In this document: positions 45,386-54,009 of the stretch, in pieces | Layout: the number at the start of each line of letters is the position of its first letter | Numbering within the stretch: the stretch's first letter is position 1 | Assembly (NCBI GenBank): GCA_003242735.1 | Contig: QGVH01000012.1 | Coordinates: 37,553 to 101,552, forward strand | Source of the DNA: a bacterium | GTDB lineage: Bacteria; Gemmatimonadota; Gemmatimonadetes; Longimicrobiales; RSA9 | Direction of reading: 5' to 3' | DNA length: 64,000 bases | The notes under the pieces: generated by a model | Told to the model about the DNA's origin: nothing | The model's database searches: none | What the model saw: only the letters and a program-made list of their open reading frames with translations | Made by a program: the position numbers and the translations under genes

Positions 45386-46099
45386 TCAGTCGTTGAGTCG
45401 CCGGAGTTCCGCGAGCAGCGCCGACTTGTCCCGGGTCTGCACGTCCACCCGCTTCACCACCCGGGCCGGCTGACCGGCCACCACCACCCCGGGTTCCACA
45501 TCGCGCGTGACGACCGCCCCCGCCGCCACCACGCTCCCCTTCCCCACCCGGCACCCCTCGAGCACGACCGCGTTCGCGCCGACCAGCACGCCGTCCTCGA
45601 TCACGACCGGCTGCGCGCTCGGCGGCTCGAGCACGCCCGCCAGGACGGCGCCGGCGCCGATGTGGCAGTCCCGCCCGACGATGGCCCGCGCCCCCACCAC
45701 CGCGTTCATGTCCACCATCGTCCCGGCACCGATCACCGCGCCGATGTTGATCACGGCGCCCATCATCACGATCACGCGCTCGCCGATCTCCACGTGCTCG
45801 CGGATCACCGCGCCGGGCTCGATGCGCGCGTTGACGTCGCGCAGGTCGAGCAGAGGCACCGCCGAGTTGCGCCGGTCCGCCTCAACGTAGTGGTAGCGGA
45901 TGCGGCCGGCCTCCCGATCCATCACCTCGCGCACCCGGTCCCACTCGCCCACCAGCAGCGTCGTGCCCGCCCCCGTCGGGAACACCAGCAGGTCTTCCCC
46001 CGGCTCCACGGCCAGCTCGCCCTCGTGGCGCAGCCACGCCCGCACCGGCGTGCGCTTGCGCGCCTCCGCAATGATCCGGCTGATGTCCCGGTAATCCAT
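45386..46099 (-). CDS. dapH: Tetrahydrodipicolinate N-acetyltransferase (DapH-type)
   Basis: A 237-aa left-handed beta-helix acyltransferase. A hexapeptide-repeat domain (~90-210) follows an N-terminal domain, with DLRDVNARIEPGAVIREHVEIG and IVMMGAVINIGAVIGAGTMVDMNAVVGARA. This is the acetyl branch of the DAP pathway, so an aminotransferase and a deacetylase are needed too. It ends 6 nt before the MgtC gene start and begins 9 nt after the dapB stop. Confidence 0.93.
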   Translation of the reverse strand: MDYRDISRIIAEARKRTPVRAWLRHEGELAVEPGEDLLVFPTGAGTTLLVGEWDRVREVMDREAGRIRYHYVEADRRNSAVPLLDLRDVNARIEPGAVIREHVEIGERVIVMMGAVINIGAVIGAGTMVDMNAVVGARAIVGRDCHIGAGAVLAGVLEPPSAQPVVIEDGVLVGANAVVLEGCRVGKGSVVAAGAVVTRDVEPGVVVAGQPARVVKRVDVQTRDKSALLAELRRLND

Positions 46100-46108
46100 T
46101 CCCGGACC

Positions 46109-46909
46109 TCAGAGCCCGAGGACATCCAGGAGGTCGTACCGCCCGGGCGCCTGGCCCACCGCCCAGCGCGCGGCGAGCAACGCGCCCTCGGCGAACAGCG
46201 AACGGTCGTGCGCAGCGTGCGCCAGCTCGATCCGCTCCCGCGCGCCCAAGAACAATACGCGGTGCTCGCCCACGACCTCTCCCCCCCGCACCGCATGGAA
46301 GCCGATCTCGCCCACCGGCCGCTCCGACTCGCTCCGGCCCGCCCGGCCGTCGCGCCGGAGGTCATCCAGCCGCGCCTCGCGCCCGAGCGCCACCGCGGCG
46401 CCCAGCGCCAACGCCGTGCCGCTCGGCGCATCCAGCTTACGGCGATGGTGCGCCTCGATCACCTCCACGTCGTAGCGGTCCGCCGGGAGCAGGCGCGCCG
46501 CGCGCTGCACCAGCGCGAGCAGCACGTTCACGCCGATGCTGAAGTTCGCAGCCACCACGACCGGACTGCGCGCCGCCGCCCGGTCCAGCGCATCGAGTTG
46601 CTCGGCGCCCAGCCCCGTCGTGCCCACCACCAGTGCACGCCCCGCGAGCGCCTCGGCCTGGCTCGCCAGCAGCCGGCCGAGGTGCTCGGGCGCAGAGAAG
46701 TCGAGCACCACGTCCGCGGCCTCGATCACCGGCCCGGCCGCTTCCGGCGCCTCCACCCGCGGGTAACCCAGCGGGATCGTCTCCCGGGGCTCGCGCCTCG
46801 CGCGCGCGATGCCGCCCACCAGCCGGAGATCATCGGACTGCGCGACCAGCCGCGCGACCTCCCGCCCCATGCGGCCCGTGGCCCCGGACACGGCCACGTT
46901 GATCGTCAT
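46109..46909 (-). CDS. dapB: 4-hydroxy-tetrahydrodipicolinate reductase
   Basis: A 266-aa NAD(P)H enzyme. The Rossmann start is VAVSGATGRMGREV; the family block is VEVIEAHHRRKLDAPSGTALALG, with substrate-binding GTAL. The reduction of HTPA to tetrahydrodipicolinate is the second DAP step. ATG 46909 overlaps the dapA stop as ATGA. Confidence 0.96.
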   Translation of the reverse strand: MTINVAVSGATGRMGREVARLVAQSDDLRLVGGIARARREPRETIPLGYPRVEAPEAAGPVIEAADVVLDFSAPEHLGRLLASQAEALAGRALVVGTTGLGAEQLDALDRAAARSPVVVAANFSIGVNVLLALVQRAARLLPADRYDVEVIEAHHRRKLDAPSGTALALGAAVALGREARLDDLRRDGRAGRSESERPVGEIGFHAVRGGEVVGEHRVLFLGARERIELAHAAHDRSLFAEGALLAARWAVGQAPGRYDLLDVLGL

Positions 46910-47808
46910 GCCGCCTCCGCCATGGGCCTGAGCCCGGCCTCCTCCAGCGCGGCGATCAGACGCTCGAGCGCCGCACCCTCCGACCGCAAGAGCGGCAGCC
47001 GCGGCGCGCCGACCGGGAAGCCGAGCCACTCCATGGCCGCCTTCACCGGGATCGGGTTGGACTCCGCGAACAACGCGCGCACCAGGGGCAGGTAGCGGAG
47101 CTGGAGCGAGCGCGCGCCCTCGACATCCCCCGCCAGGAACCGGTGGACCATGCGGCTCACAGCGCCCGGCACCACGTTCGCCAGCACGCTGATCACCCCC
47201 GCGCCGCCCAGGGCCAGGATCGGCACGATCTGATCGTCGTTGCCGCTCCAGATCTCCAGGCGGCCGGCCACGAGGCGTGCCAACTCCGCGACCTGCGCAA
47301 TGTCGCCGCTGGCCTCCTTGACGCCGATGACCCGCTCGTCCTCCGCCAACTCCGCGATCGTCGCGGGCAGGATGTTCACCGCCGCACGGCCGGGCACGTT
47401 GTAGATGATCAGCGGCAGGTCCGCCGCGTCGAGCACCGCGCGGTAGTGTGCGATGAGGCCGCGCTGCGTCGGCTTGTTGTACGGCGGTGCGCTCACCAGC
47501 ACCGCGTCGGCGCCCGCCTCCCGCGCCTGCGCCGCCAGCCGCGCCACGACCGCCGTGTCGCTCCCGCCGCAACCGGCGATCACCGGCAGCCGCCCGGCGT
47601 TCTCGTCCACCACCACCTCGATCGCGCGCCGTTGCTCCGCCGCCGACATGGTCGCCGCTTCGCCCGTCGAGCCGCACACGACCAGCGCGTCGGTGCCGCT
47701 CCGGTGGTGGAAGCGGACGAGCTCGCGCAGCGTCCTGTCGTTCACGCCCGCGTCGTCGAACGGCGTCACCAGCGCGACGCCCGATCCCTTGAACCGCACC
47801 TCCCCCAT
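46906..47808 (-). CDS. dapA: 4-hydroxy-tetrahydrodipicolinate synthase
   Basis: A 300-aa lyase condensing pyruvate with aspartate semialdehyde. The family set is GSGVALVTPF, VVCGSTGEAATMS, PPYNKPTQRGLIAHY, IIYNVPGRAAVNI and the Schiff-base lysine in IGVKEASGD. The conserved Thr pair (STGEA, TP) is present. It lies between the zinc-ribbon gene and dapB. Confidence 0.96.
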   Translation of the reverse strand: MGEVRFKGSGVALVTPFDDAGVNDRTLRELVRFHHRSGTDALVVCGSTGEAATMSAAEQRRAIEVVVDENAGRLPVIAGCGGSDTAVVARLAAQAREAGADAVLVSAPPYNKPTQRGLIAHYRAVLDAADLPLIIYNVPGRAAVNILPATIAELAEDERVIGVKEASGDIAQVAELARLVAGRLEIWSGNDDQIVPILALGGAGVISVLANVVPGAVSRMVHRFLAGDVEGARSLQLRYLPLVRALFAESNPIPVKAAMEWLGFPVGAPRLPLLRSEGAALERLIAALEEAGLRPMAEAA

Positions 47809-47820
47809 CGCCGCGCCCCC

Positions 47821-48195
47821 TCAGAGGTTGTTGAGGTCGAGGATGTCCGTTCGCGTCACATCGGACTCGTCGGCGTCCGGCGTCAGCTCACGCTCCGTCG
47901 CGGCCAGGTAGTCCGCTTCGACCTCGTCGTAGCCGGCCACGCTGAAGAAGGAGCGGAACACCTCGTTCCCGCACCGCTCACAGACGAGGTCGCCGCGCGG
48001 CGCGCGATCGGCGAACATGTACTCCTTGCCGCACGCGAGGCAGACCTGCACCAGCACGCCCCGCGCCGGCTCGCCGAGGCGACCCACCGCCTCGCGCCCC
48101 GCCTCTTCCCGCAACTGACGCGCGCGCAGCGCTTCGAGGCTGCGGTCCTCGCCCCGCGGCTCGTTGGGCAGCTTCCGTCCATCCACCACGACCAC
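47821..48195 (-). CDS. Zinc-ribbon protein of unknown function
   Basis: A 124-aa protein. A Cys4 ribbon (CLACGKEY ... CERCGNEV, with ~18 residues between the pairs) occupies ~50-80; the N terminus is helical and Arg/Glu-rich, and the C terminus is acidic (DADESDVTRTDILDLNNL). The start is GTG right after a GGGAGG stretch. No DNA- or enzyme-binding motif is recognised. It sits between trpS and dapA in one operon, so it may affect tRNA or wall metabolism; that is open. Confidence 0.7.
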   Translation of the reverse strand: MVVVDGRKLPNEPRGEDRSLEALRARQLREEAGREAVGRLGEPARGVLVQVCLACGKEYMFADRAPRGDLVCERCGNEVFRSFFSVAGYDEVEADYLAATERELTPDADESDVTRTDILDLNNL

Positions 48196-48223
48196 CCCTC
48201 CCTTCCGCCGGTCGCCGCGACGC

Positions 48224-49231
48224 TCAGCCGCGCGCCGGCGCCAGACGGGTCAGCCCGACCAGGCCCATGCGCTCCCGCACTTCGCGCAGCGTTTCGGCCG
48301 CGATGGCACGGCACCGCGCCGCGCCGTCGCCGAGGATCTCGCGGACCAGGTCCGGGCGCGCCCGGTACTCCGCGGCCCGCGCCCGCATGGGCTCGAACTC
48401 ACGCGCGATCGCCTCCGCCAGCTCCCGCTTGCACTCCACGCACCCCAGCGCCGCGGTGCGGCAGCTCCGCTCGATCTCGGCGCGCCGCTCCTCGGACGTG
48501 AAGAAGCGGTGCAGCGCAAAGACGTTGCACACCTCCGGCCGCCCGGGGTCGCTGCGCCGCACCCGCTGCGGGTCCGTCACCGCGGTGCGCACCCGCTCCG
48601 CGATGCGGTCCGGCGAATCCAGCATGCCGACGGTGTTGCCCCGCGACTTGCTCATCTTCGCCTCGCCGTCCAGCCCGCGGATCCGGCCGGCCTCGCCCAC
48701 CAGCGCCTGCGGCTCCGGGAAGTACTCCCCGAACTGGCGGTTCCACCGACGCGCGATCTCCCGCGTCAGCTCGAGGTGCTGGAGCTGGTCCTCGCCGACC
48801 GGCACCACCGTCGCTCGATAGAGCAAGATGTCTGCCGCCTGGAGGATCGGATAGTTCAGCAGGCCTGCCGGCACGGACTCCATCCCGGCCGCCTTGTCCT
48901 TGAACTGCGTCATCCGCTCCAGGTCGCCCAGCGGCGTGACGGTGTTGAGGATCCACGCCAGCTCCGTGTGTTCCGGCACATCGGACTGCACGAAGATCGT
49001 GCACCGGTCCGGGTCGAGCCCCGCGGCGAGGAAGCTGATCGCCATGTCGAAGATGCGGCCCGGCAGCTCCTCCGGGTCGTAGGGCACCGTGATGGCGTGG
49101 TAATCCACGATGCAGTAGATGCAGTCGGCTTCATCCTGGAGCCGGACCCACTGGCGGAGCGCGCCGAGGTAGTTGCCGAGATGGGCTTCGCCCGTGGGCT
49201 GCATGCCGCTGAAGACGCGTGTTGCCGACAT
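48224..49231 (-). CDS. trpS: Tryptophanyl-tRNA synthetase
   Basis: A 335-aa class I synthetase. Motifs are SGMQPTGEAHLGNYLGAL (HIGH-like) and EAKMSKSRGN (KMSKS). The alpha-beta TrpS core GEDQLQHLELTREIARRWN and a terminal helical domain complete it. ATG 49231 follows GAGAAGAGG. It is the first gene of a ten-gene colinear run down to the M28 peptidase. Confidence 0.97.
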   Translation of the reverse strand: MSATRVFSGMQPTGEAHLGNYLGALRQWVRLQDEADCIYCIVDYHAITVPYDPEELPGRIFDMAISFLAAGLDPDRCTIFVQSDVPEHTELAWILNTVTPLGDLERMTQFKDKAAGMESVPAGLLNYPILQAADILLYRATVVPVGEDQLQHLELTREIARRWNRQFGEYFPEPQALVGEAGRIRGLDGEAKMSKSRGNTVGMLDSPDRIAERVRTAVTDPQRVRRSDPGRPEVCNVFALHRFFTSEERRAEIERSCRTAALGCVECKRELAEAIAREFEPMRARAAEYRARPDLVREILGDGAARCRAIAAETLREVRERMGLVGLTRLAPARG

Positions 49232-49438
49232 CCTCTTCTCTGTCCTGTGTTTCCGCCCGATGGTCCCGTAAATTACCACGCCGCCGGAGGGGAAGCCAGC
49301 GATCCGTCGGCCCGGGCAGCGCGTGCGTCCGCCTGGTCGGCACGGACACCCTGCGCGAAGCCGACGCCCCCGGCGCAGGACGCGGGCGGTGCTGCCCGCA
49401 GCAACGGCGCGGGCGAAAGCGCCCGCAGGTCGGTGCTC

Positions 49439-50230
49439 ATGGAACGAGATCTCCTGGATTGCGCGCTCGCGGCCGCCCGCGCGGCGGTCGCGGTTCATCG
49501 TCGTCATCTCGGCCGGGTGACGGCCGATCAGTGGACCGAGAAGGGCGTGGCGGACTTCGTGACGGACGTGGACCGGGAGGCGGAGGCCCGGATCGTGGAG
49601 CACATTCTCGCTCGCTTCCCGGACCACGCCGTTCTCGCCGAAGAGGGGGGCGGCGTGGGGTCCGACTCCGCGGAGTGGCTGTGGATCGTGGATCCGTTGG
49701 ATGGGACCACCAATTACCTGCACGGCTACCCGGCGTACGCAGCGTCCATCGCCGTGGCGCACCGCGGAGAGCTGGTGGCCGGCGTCGTCGCCTGCGCCGC
49801 GACGGGCGAGGAGTGGTGGGCGGTCCGCGGCGGCGGTGCGTACCACAACGGTCGTCGCATCCGTGTCTCCGGCCTCGACGACCTCCGCCTGGCGTTGATC
49901 GGCACGGGCTTCCCGTTCAAGGCCGTGGACCGGCTGCCGGAGTACTTGGGGCAGTTCGATGCCGTGCTCCGCAACACCGCGGGGATCCGCCGCGCCGGCT
50001 CGGCCGCGCTCGACCTCTGCCACGTGGCCACCGGCTACTTCGACGGCTTCTGGGAGCTGCTCCTCTACCCGTGGGACATCGCCGCGGGCATCCTCATCGT
50101 GCGGGAGGCCGGCGGCGTCGTCTCCGCCCTGGAGGAGGGCCGCGATCTCCTTGCGGGGCCCGGCGGCGTGCTCGCCGGCAACCCCGTGATCCACGATGCG
50201 CTCGGCCGGCTCCTCGCCACGGTCGGCTGA
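49439..50230 (+). CDS. Inositol monophosphatase family protein
   Basis: A 263-aa Mg2+-dependent phosphatase. Metal sites are FVTDVDREAEARIVE (first Asp), EEGGG, WIVDPLDGTTNYLHGYP (the IMPase signature), and PWDIAAGILIVREAGG (last Asp). The substrate could be inositol phosphate, 3'-phosphoadenylate or a sugar phosphate. The ATG at 49439 has a weak ribosome-binding site; a GTG six bases earlier is an alternative. It is divergent from trpS. A short hairpin follows the stop (50254-50270). Confidence 0.88.
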   Translation: MERDLLDCALAAARAAVAVHRRHLGRVTADQWTEKGVADFVTDVDREAEARIVEHILARFPDHAVLAEEGGGVGSDSAEWLWIVDPLDGTTNYLHGYPAYAASIAVAHRGELVAGVVACAATGEEWWAVRGGGAYHNGRRIRVSGLDDLRLALIGTGFPFKAVDRLPEYLGQFDAVLRNTAGIRRAGSAALDLCHVATGYFDGFWELLLYPWDIAAGILIVREAGGVVSALEEGRDLLAGPGGVLAGNPVIHDALGRLLATVG

Positions 50231-50433
50231 AACGCCGCGGGACCGCTCCGGAAGCGGCGCGTCGCGCCGCGCGGCGCCGCGCCGGTGCCTCGGCCGCGCG
50301 TGCCCGATGCGGCCGGCTGCGGAGGGCCAGACGAAACCCACGCCTGGAAAACGGGGTAGCACCGGCTCCGGGTCTCTCCGCCTCACCCCCGCACGCTCCA
50401 GAACGGCGATGACCGGATCTCCAAGGCGGATCC

Positions 50434-52656
50434 ATGAGTCAGCTCGGTGATCGCGCGCGCGACCTCTACGACCGGTTGAGGGCTCGCCCCCGCCTGCTGG
50501 CCCGTCTCGGGCTCGCCCTGGTGGCGGCGTTCTCCCTGTTGGCGGGGCTCGGTGTCGGCGCCTGGACGTCGGTGTGCCGCGACTGCCCGTCCATCGCCCA
50601 GATCTACGTCTGGGAACCCAAGCAGGCCACGCGCATCCTCAGCCACGACGGCCGGCTCATCGCAGAGCTCTTCCAGGAACGCCGCACCCCCGTCTCCCTC
50701 GCCGACCTGCCGCCGCACGTGCCGCAGGCGTTCATCGCCGTCGAGGACAGGAACTTCTACCGTCACCGCGGCTTCAGCATCCGCGGCATCGCGCGGGCGA
50801 TCGTGGTGCGCTTGCCGGTCGTCGGAGGGCTGTTCAACCGTCGCGCCGGCGGCGGCAGCACGATCACGCAGCAGCTCGCCCGGCACATGTTCCCGGAGCA
50901 GATCGGCTTCGAGCGGAGCGCGACGCGGAAGCTCAAGGAGCTGCGGGTCGCCCTCGAACTGGAGCGGGTCTACACGAAGGACCAGATCCTCGAGGCCTAC
51001 ATCAACCAGGTCAACTACGGCCACGGCTGGCACGGGATCGAATCCGCCTCCCAGCACTACTTCGGCAAGCCGGCGACGGAGCTCAACCCCGCGGAGGCGG
51101 CGATGCTGGCAGCGGTCATCAACCGCCCGAGCCGGCTCTCGCCGTTCCGCAACCCCGCCGCGGCGGAACAGCGGCGCAACCTCGTGCTGGACCTGATGGC
51201 GGCTCAGGGCTACCTGACCCGCGCCGAGGCGGAGGCGTGGAAGCGCGAGCCGGTGCCCACGGAGCCGAGCGGACGCGATGAAGGTCAGCTCGCCCCTTAC
51301 TTCGTCGAGTGGGTGCGCGACATCCTCGACGACCGGTACGGCTACGACCTCTACAGCCGCGGCTTCCGCGTCATCACGTCGTTGGACATCGACATGCAGC
51401 GCGCGGCGCAGGCGGCGCTCGAGGCCGGGTTCAAGCGCGTCGAGTCGCAGCCCGGCTACCGGCACCCGAAGTACGCGGCTGTGAAGGAGGCCGGCGGCGT
51501 CGGCGGCGACGAACGCGAGACGCCGTACCTCCAGGGGCTGCTCATCGCGATGGATCCGTGGACGGGCGAGGTCCGGGCCCTGATCGGCGGGCGCGACTTC
51601 GAGGACTCGAAGTTCAACCGCGCGGTCCAGGCGCGTCGCCAACCGGGCTCCGTCTTCAAGCCGTTCGTCTACACCGCGGCGATCGCGAGCGGGATCCCGG
51701 CATCGCACGTGATCTTCGACACGCCCGTGATGATGCCGCAGGTGGACGGGACGACGTGGGCGCCGGAGAACTACGACCGCGAGTTCCGGGGCCCCATGAC
51801 GCTCCGCGACGCGCTCAAACGGTCCATCAACATCCCGGCCGTGAAGCTCGGCCTGGAGGTGGGGATCGAGACCGTCGCGCAGTACGCGCAGAGGATGGGT
51901 ATCGAGACGCCCATCCCGCGCTACCCGTCCACGGCCATCGGCGCGGCCGACGTGATCCCGATCCAGGTCGCGACGGCGTTCACGCCGTTCGCCACTCAGG
52001 GCATCCGGGCGAAGCCGCGTCCCATCCTGCGGATCGAAGACAGCGAAGGCCGGGTGCTGTGGGAGACGCGACCGGACACGGCGCGCGTGCTGGACCCGCT
52101 GGTCGCATCCGTCATGCTGGACATGCTGCGCGACGTCGTGGATCACGGCACGGCGTACTCGATCCGCGACCCGGCGCGCGGCAACCTCCCCTACGACGTG
52201 CCGGCGGGGGGCAAGACGGGCACGACGAACGACGCGACCGACGTCTGGTTCGCGGGCTTCACGCCGGACCTGCTCGCGGTGGTGTGGCTGGGGTTCGACC
52301 GGCCGAAGAAGATCCTGCCGGGGGCGGATGGCGGGCGCTACGCCGCGCCGGTCTGGGCGGACTTCATGCGGGCGGTGTACCGCGGCGACCCGCCGCTCCG
52401 CCCCACGCCCCAGCCGTGGGAGATGCCGCCCGAGCTGACGACCCAGACGGTGGATCGGGAGAGCGGCAAGCTCGCCACCGAGTGGTGCCCGCCGTCGCTG
52501 GTCTACCGGGAGATCTTCATCCCGGGCACCGAGCCGACCGAGGCGTGCGACCTGCACGGCCCCGGCATCTTCGGGGGCCGACTGCGGGGGATCCTCCCGG
52601 ACACGGCGGTCATGGACACCACCGCGGGCCGGGGCGCCTGGCCCGAGCGCTTCTGA
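50434..52656 (+). CDS. Class A penicillin-binding protein (PBP1A-type)
   Basis: A 740-aa bifunctional wall synthase. A single N-terminal membrane helix (ARLGLALVAAFSLLAGLGVGAW) leads to a GT51 domain with EDRNFYRHRGF, GGGSTITQQLARHMFP and RKLKELRVALELE. The transpeptidase domain has the SVFKPF SxxK, SIN, and KTGTT motifs in order. The C terminus is short, without PASTA domains. It converges on the nucleoside phosphorylase gene, 9 nt away. Confidence 0.95.
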   Translation: MSQLGDRARDLYDRLRARPRLLARLGLALVAAFSLLAGLGVGAWTSVCRDCPSIAQIYVWEPKQATRILSHDGRLIAELFQERRTPVSLADLPPHVPQAFIAVEDRNFYRHRGFSIRGIARAIVVRLPVVGGLFNRRAGGGSTITQQLARHMFPEQIGFERSATRKLKELRVALELERVYTKDQILEAYINQVNYGHGWHGIESASQHYFGKPATELNPAEAAMLAAVINRPSRLSPFRNPAAAEQRRNLVLDLMAAQGYLTRAEAEAWKREPVPTEPSGRDEGQLAPYFVEWVRDILDDRYGYDLYSRGFRVITSLDIDMQRAAQAALEAGFKRVESQPGYRHPKYAAVKEAGGVGGDERETPYLQGLLIAMDPWTGEVRALIGGRDFEDSKFNRAVQARRQPGSVFKPFVYTAAIASGIPASHVIFDTPVMMPQVDGTTWAPENYDREFRGPMTLRDALKRSINIPAVKLGLEVGIETVAQYAQRMGIETPIPRYPSTAIGAADVIPIQVATAFTPFATQGIRAKPRPILRIEDSEGRVLWETRPDTARVLDPLVASVMLDMLRDVVDHGTAYSIRDPARGNLPYDVPAGGKTGTTNDATDVWFAGFTPDLLAVVWLGFDRPKKILPGADGGRYAAPVWADFMRAVYRGDPPLRPTPQPWEMPPELTTQTVDRESGKLATEWCPPSLVYREIFIPGTEPTEACDLHGPGIFGGRLRGILPDTAVMDTTAGRGAWPERF

Positions 52657-52665
52657 CCGTCGGCC

Positions 52666-54009
52666 TCAGCTCACCCCCGAGACCGCCGGCGCCACAGCCG
52701 GCGCCCCGATGCGCCGGCCGATCAGCGGCAGCGGCTCGGGCGCCGCGTCCTCGCCGATGCGGATCGCCTCCCGCAGCGCCCGCAGCCCGGCCTCCGCGTC
52801 CGCTTCGCTCCTCGCGTGGACCGTGGCCAGCGGCTGCCCCGCTTCGACCGCCTGACCCGGCTTGGCCGTGATGTGGAAGCCCACGGCCGGGTCGATCCTG
52901 CCTCCGAGCGCCGTTCGGCCCGCGCCCAGACGCACCGCCGCCAACCCGATCCGCCCCGCATCCACCTCGTGGATCCAACCCGATCCCCCCGCCTCCAGCA
53001 CCCGGCGCACGGGCGCCTGCGGCAGCAACGCCGGATCTTCGAGCACCGCCGGGTTGCCGCCCTGCGCCTCGACGATGGCCGCCATCCGCTGCAACGCACG
53101 CCCGTCCGCCAGCGCCGCCGCGGCCTCCTCCTTGGCACGCGACACGTCCGCGGCCAGGCCGCCGAGCACCAGCATCTCCGCGGCCAGCGTCAGCACCACC
53201 TCGCGAAGGTCCTCTGGGCCTCCGCCCTGGAGCGCGAGGATCGCTTCCTCCATCTCCAGCGCGTTGCCCACGGCGTAGCCCAGCGGCCGGTCCATCGCCG
53301 TCAGGATCGCCGTCACCCGCTGCCCGCGCGCCCGCCCGATCTCCACCATCGTCCGGGCCAGCTCCAGCGCCCGCGCCTCCTCCGGCAGGAACCCGCCGCT
53401 CCCCACCTTCACGTCCAGCACCAGCGCGTCCACCCCTTCCGCCAACTTCTTCCCCATGATGCTGGACGCGATCAGCGGGATCGACTCGACGGTCGCCGTC
53501 GCATCCCGCAGGGCGTAGAGCCGCCGGTCCAACGGCGCGATCTCGTCCGTCTGTCCGATCAGCACGCAGCCGATCCGCTCGAGCTGCGCACGCATCTCGG
53601 CGACCGTCAGGTCGGTCCGGAACCCCGGGATCGTCTCCAGCTTGTCCAGCGTTCCGCCCGTGTGGCCGAGGCTCCGCCCGCTCATCATCGGCACCACCAC
53701 ACCGAGCGAGGCCACGAGCGGCGCGAGCACCAGCGAGACCTTGTCGCCCACGCCACCCGTCGAGTGCTTGTCCACCTTGGGCCCCGGGATCCCCCTCAGG
53801 TCCAGCACCGCGCCGGATTCGATGATCGCCTCGACGAAAACGGCCAGCTCGCTGGGCGCGAGGCCGCGGAGGAACACGGCCATGAGGAACGCGGCCATCT
53901 GCGCATCCGAGACCTGCCCCCTCGCATACGCGTCCAGGAACGCGCGCAGCTCGTCCGCGGGCAGCTCACCCCCGTCGCGCTTCAGCCGGATCAACTCGTA
54001 GGGCGTCAA
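52666..54009 (-). CDS. Pyrimidine-nucleoside phosphorylase / thymidine phosphorylase
   Basis: A 447-aa enzyme cleaving thymidine or uridine to base and (deoxy)ribose-1-phosphate. Family motifs: the N-terminal PYELIRLKRDGGEL, KHSTGGVGDKVSLVLAPLVASLGV, MMSGRSLGHTGGTLDKLE, and SSIMGKKLAEGVDALVLDVKVGSGGF. The C-terminal domain VGFHITAKPGQAVEAGQPLATVHA is the PYNP biotinyl-like fold. The start is TTG 54009, overlapping the otsA stop as TTGA, with no other sensible start. Confidence 0.92.
   Translation of the reverse strand: MTPYELIRLKRDGGELPADELRAFLDAYARGQVSDAQMAAFLMAVFLRGLAPSELAVFVEAIIESGAVLDLRGIPGPKVDKHSTGGVGDKVSLVLAPLVASLGVVVPMMSGRSLGHTGGTLDKLETIPGFRTDLTVAEMRAQLERIGCVLIGQTDEIAPLDRRLYALRDATATVESIPLIASSIMGKKLAEGVDALVLDVKVGSGGFLPEEARALELARTMVEIGRARGQRVTAILTAMDRPLGYAVGNALEMEEAILALQGGGPEDLREVVLTLAAEMLVLGGLAADVSRAKEEAAAALADGRALQRMAAIVEAQGGNPAVLEDPALLPQAPVRRVLEAGGSGWIHEVDAGRIGLAAVRLGAGRTALGGRIDPAVGFHITAKPGQAVEAGQPLATVHARSEADAEAGLRALREAIRIGEDAAPEPLPLIGRRIGAPAVAPAVSGVS

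Noticed and set aside
42219..47095. Very long plus-strand open frames (up to 1084 and 784 codons) opposite the dap/pilT genes
   Set aside because: They are antisense shadows of well-identified minus-strand genes; translations are His/Arg/Pro-rich with no domains, as GC-rich codon bias produces.
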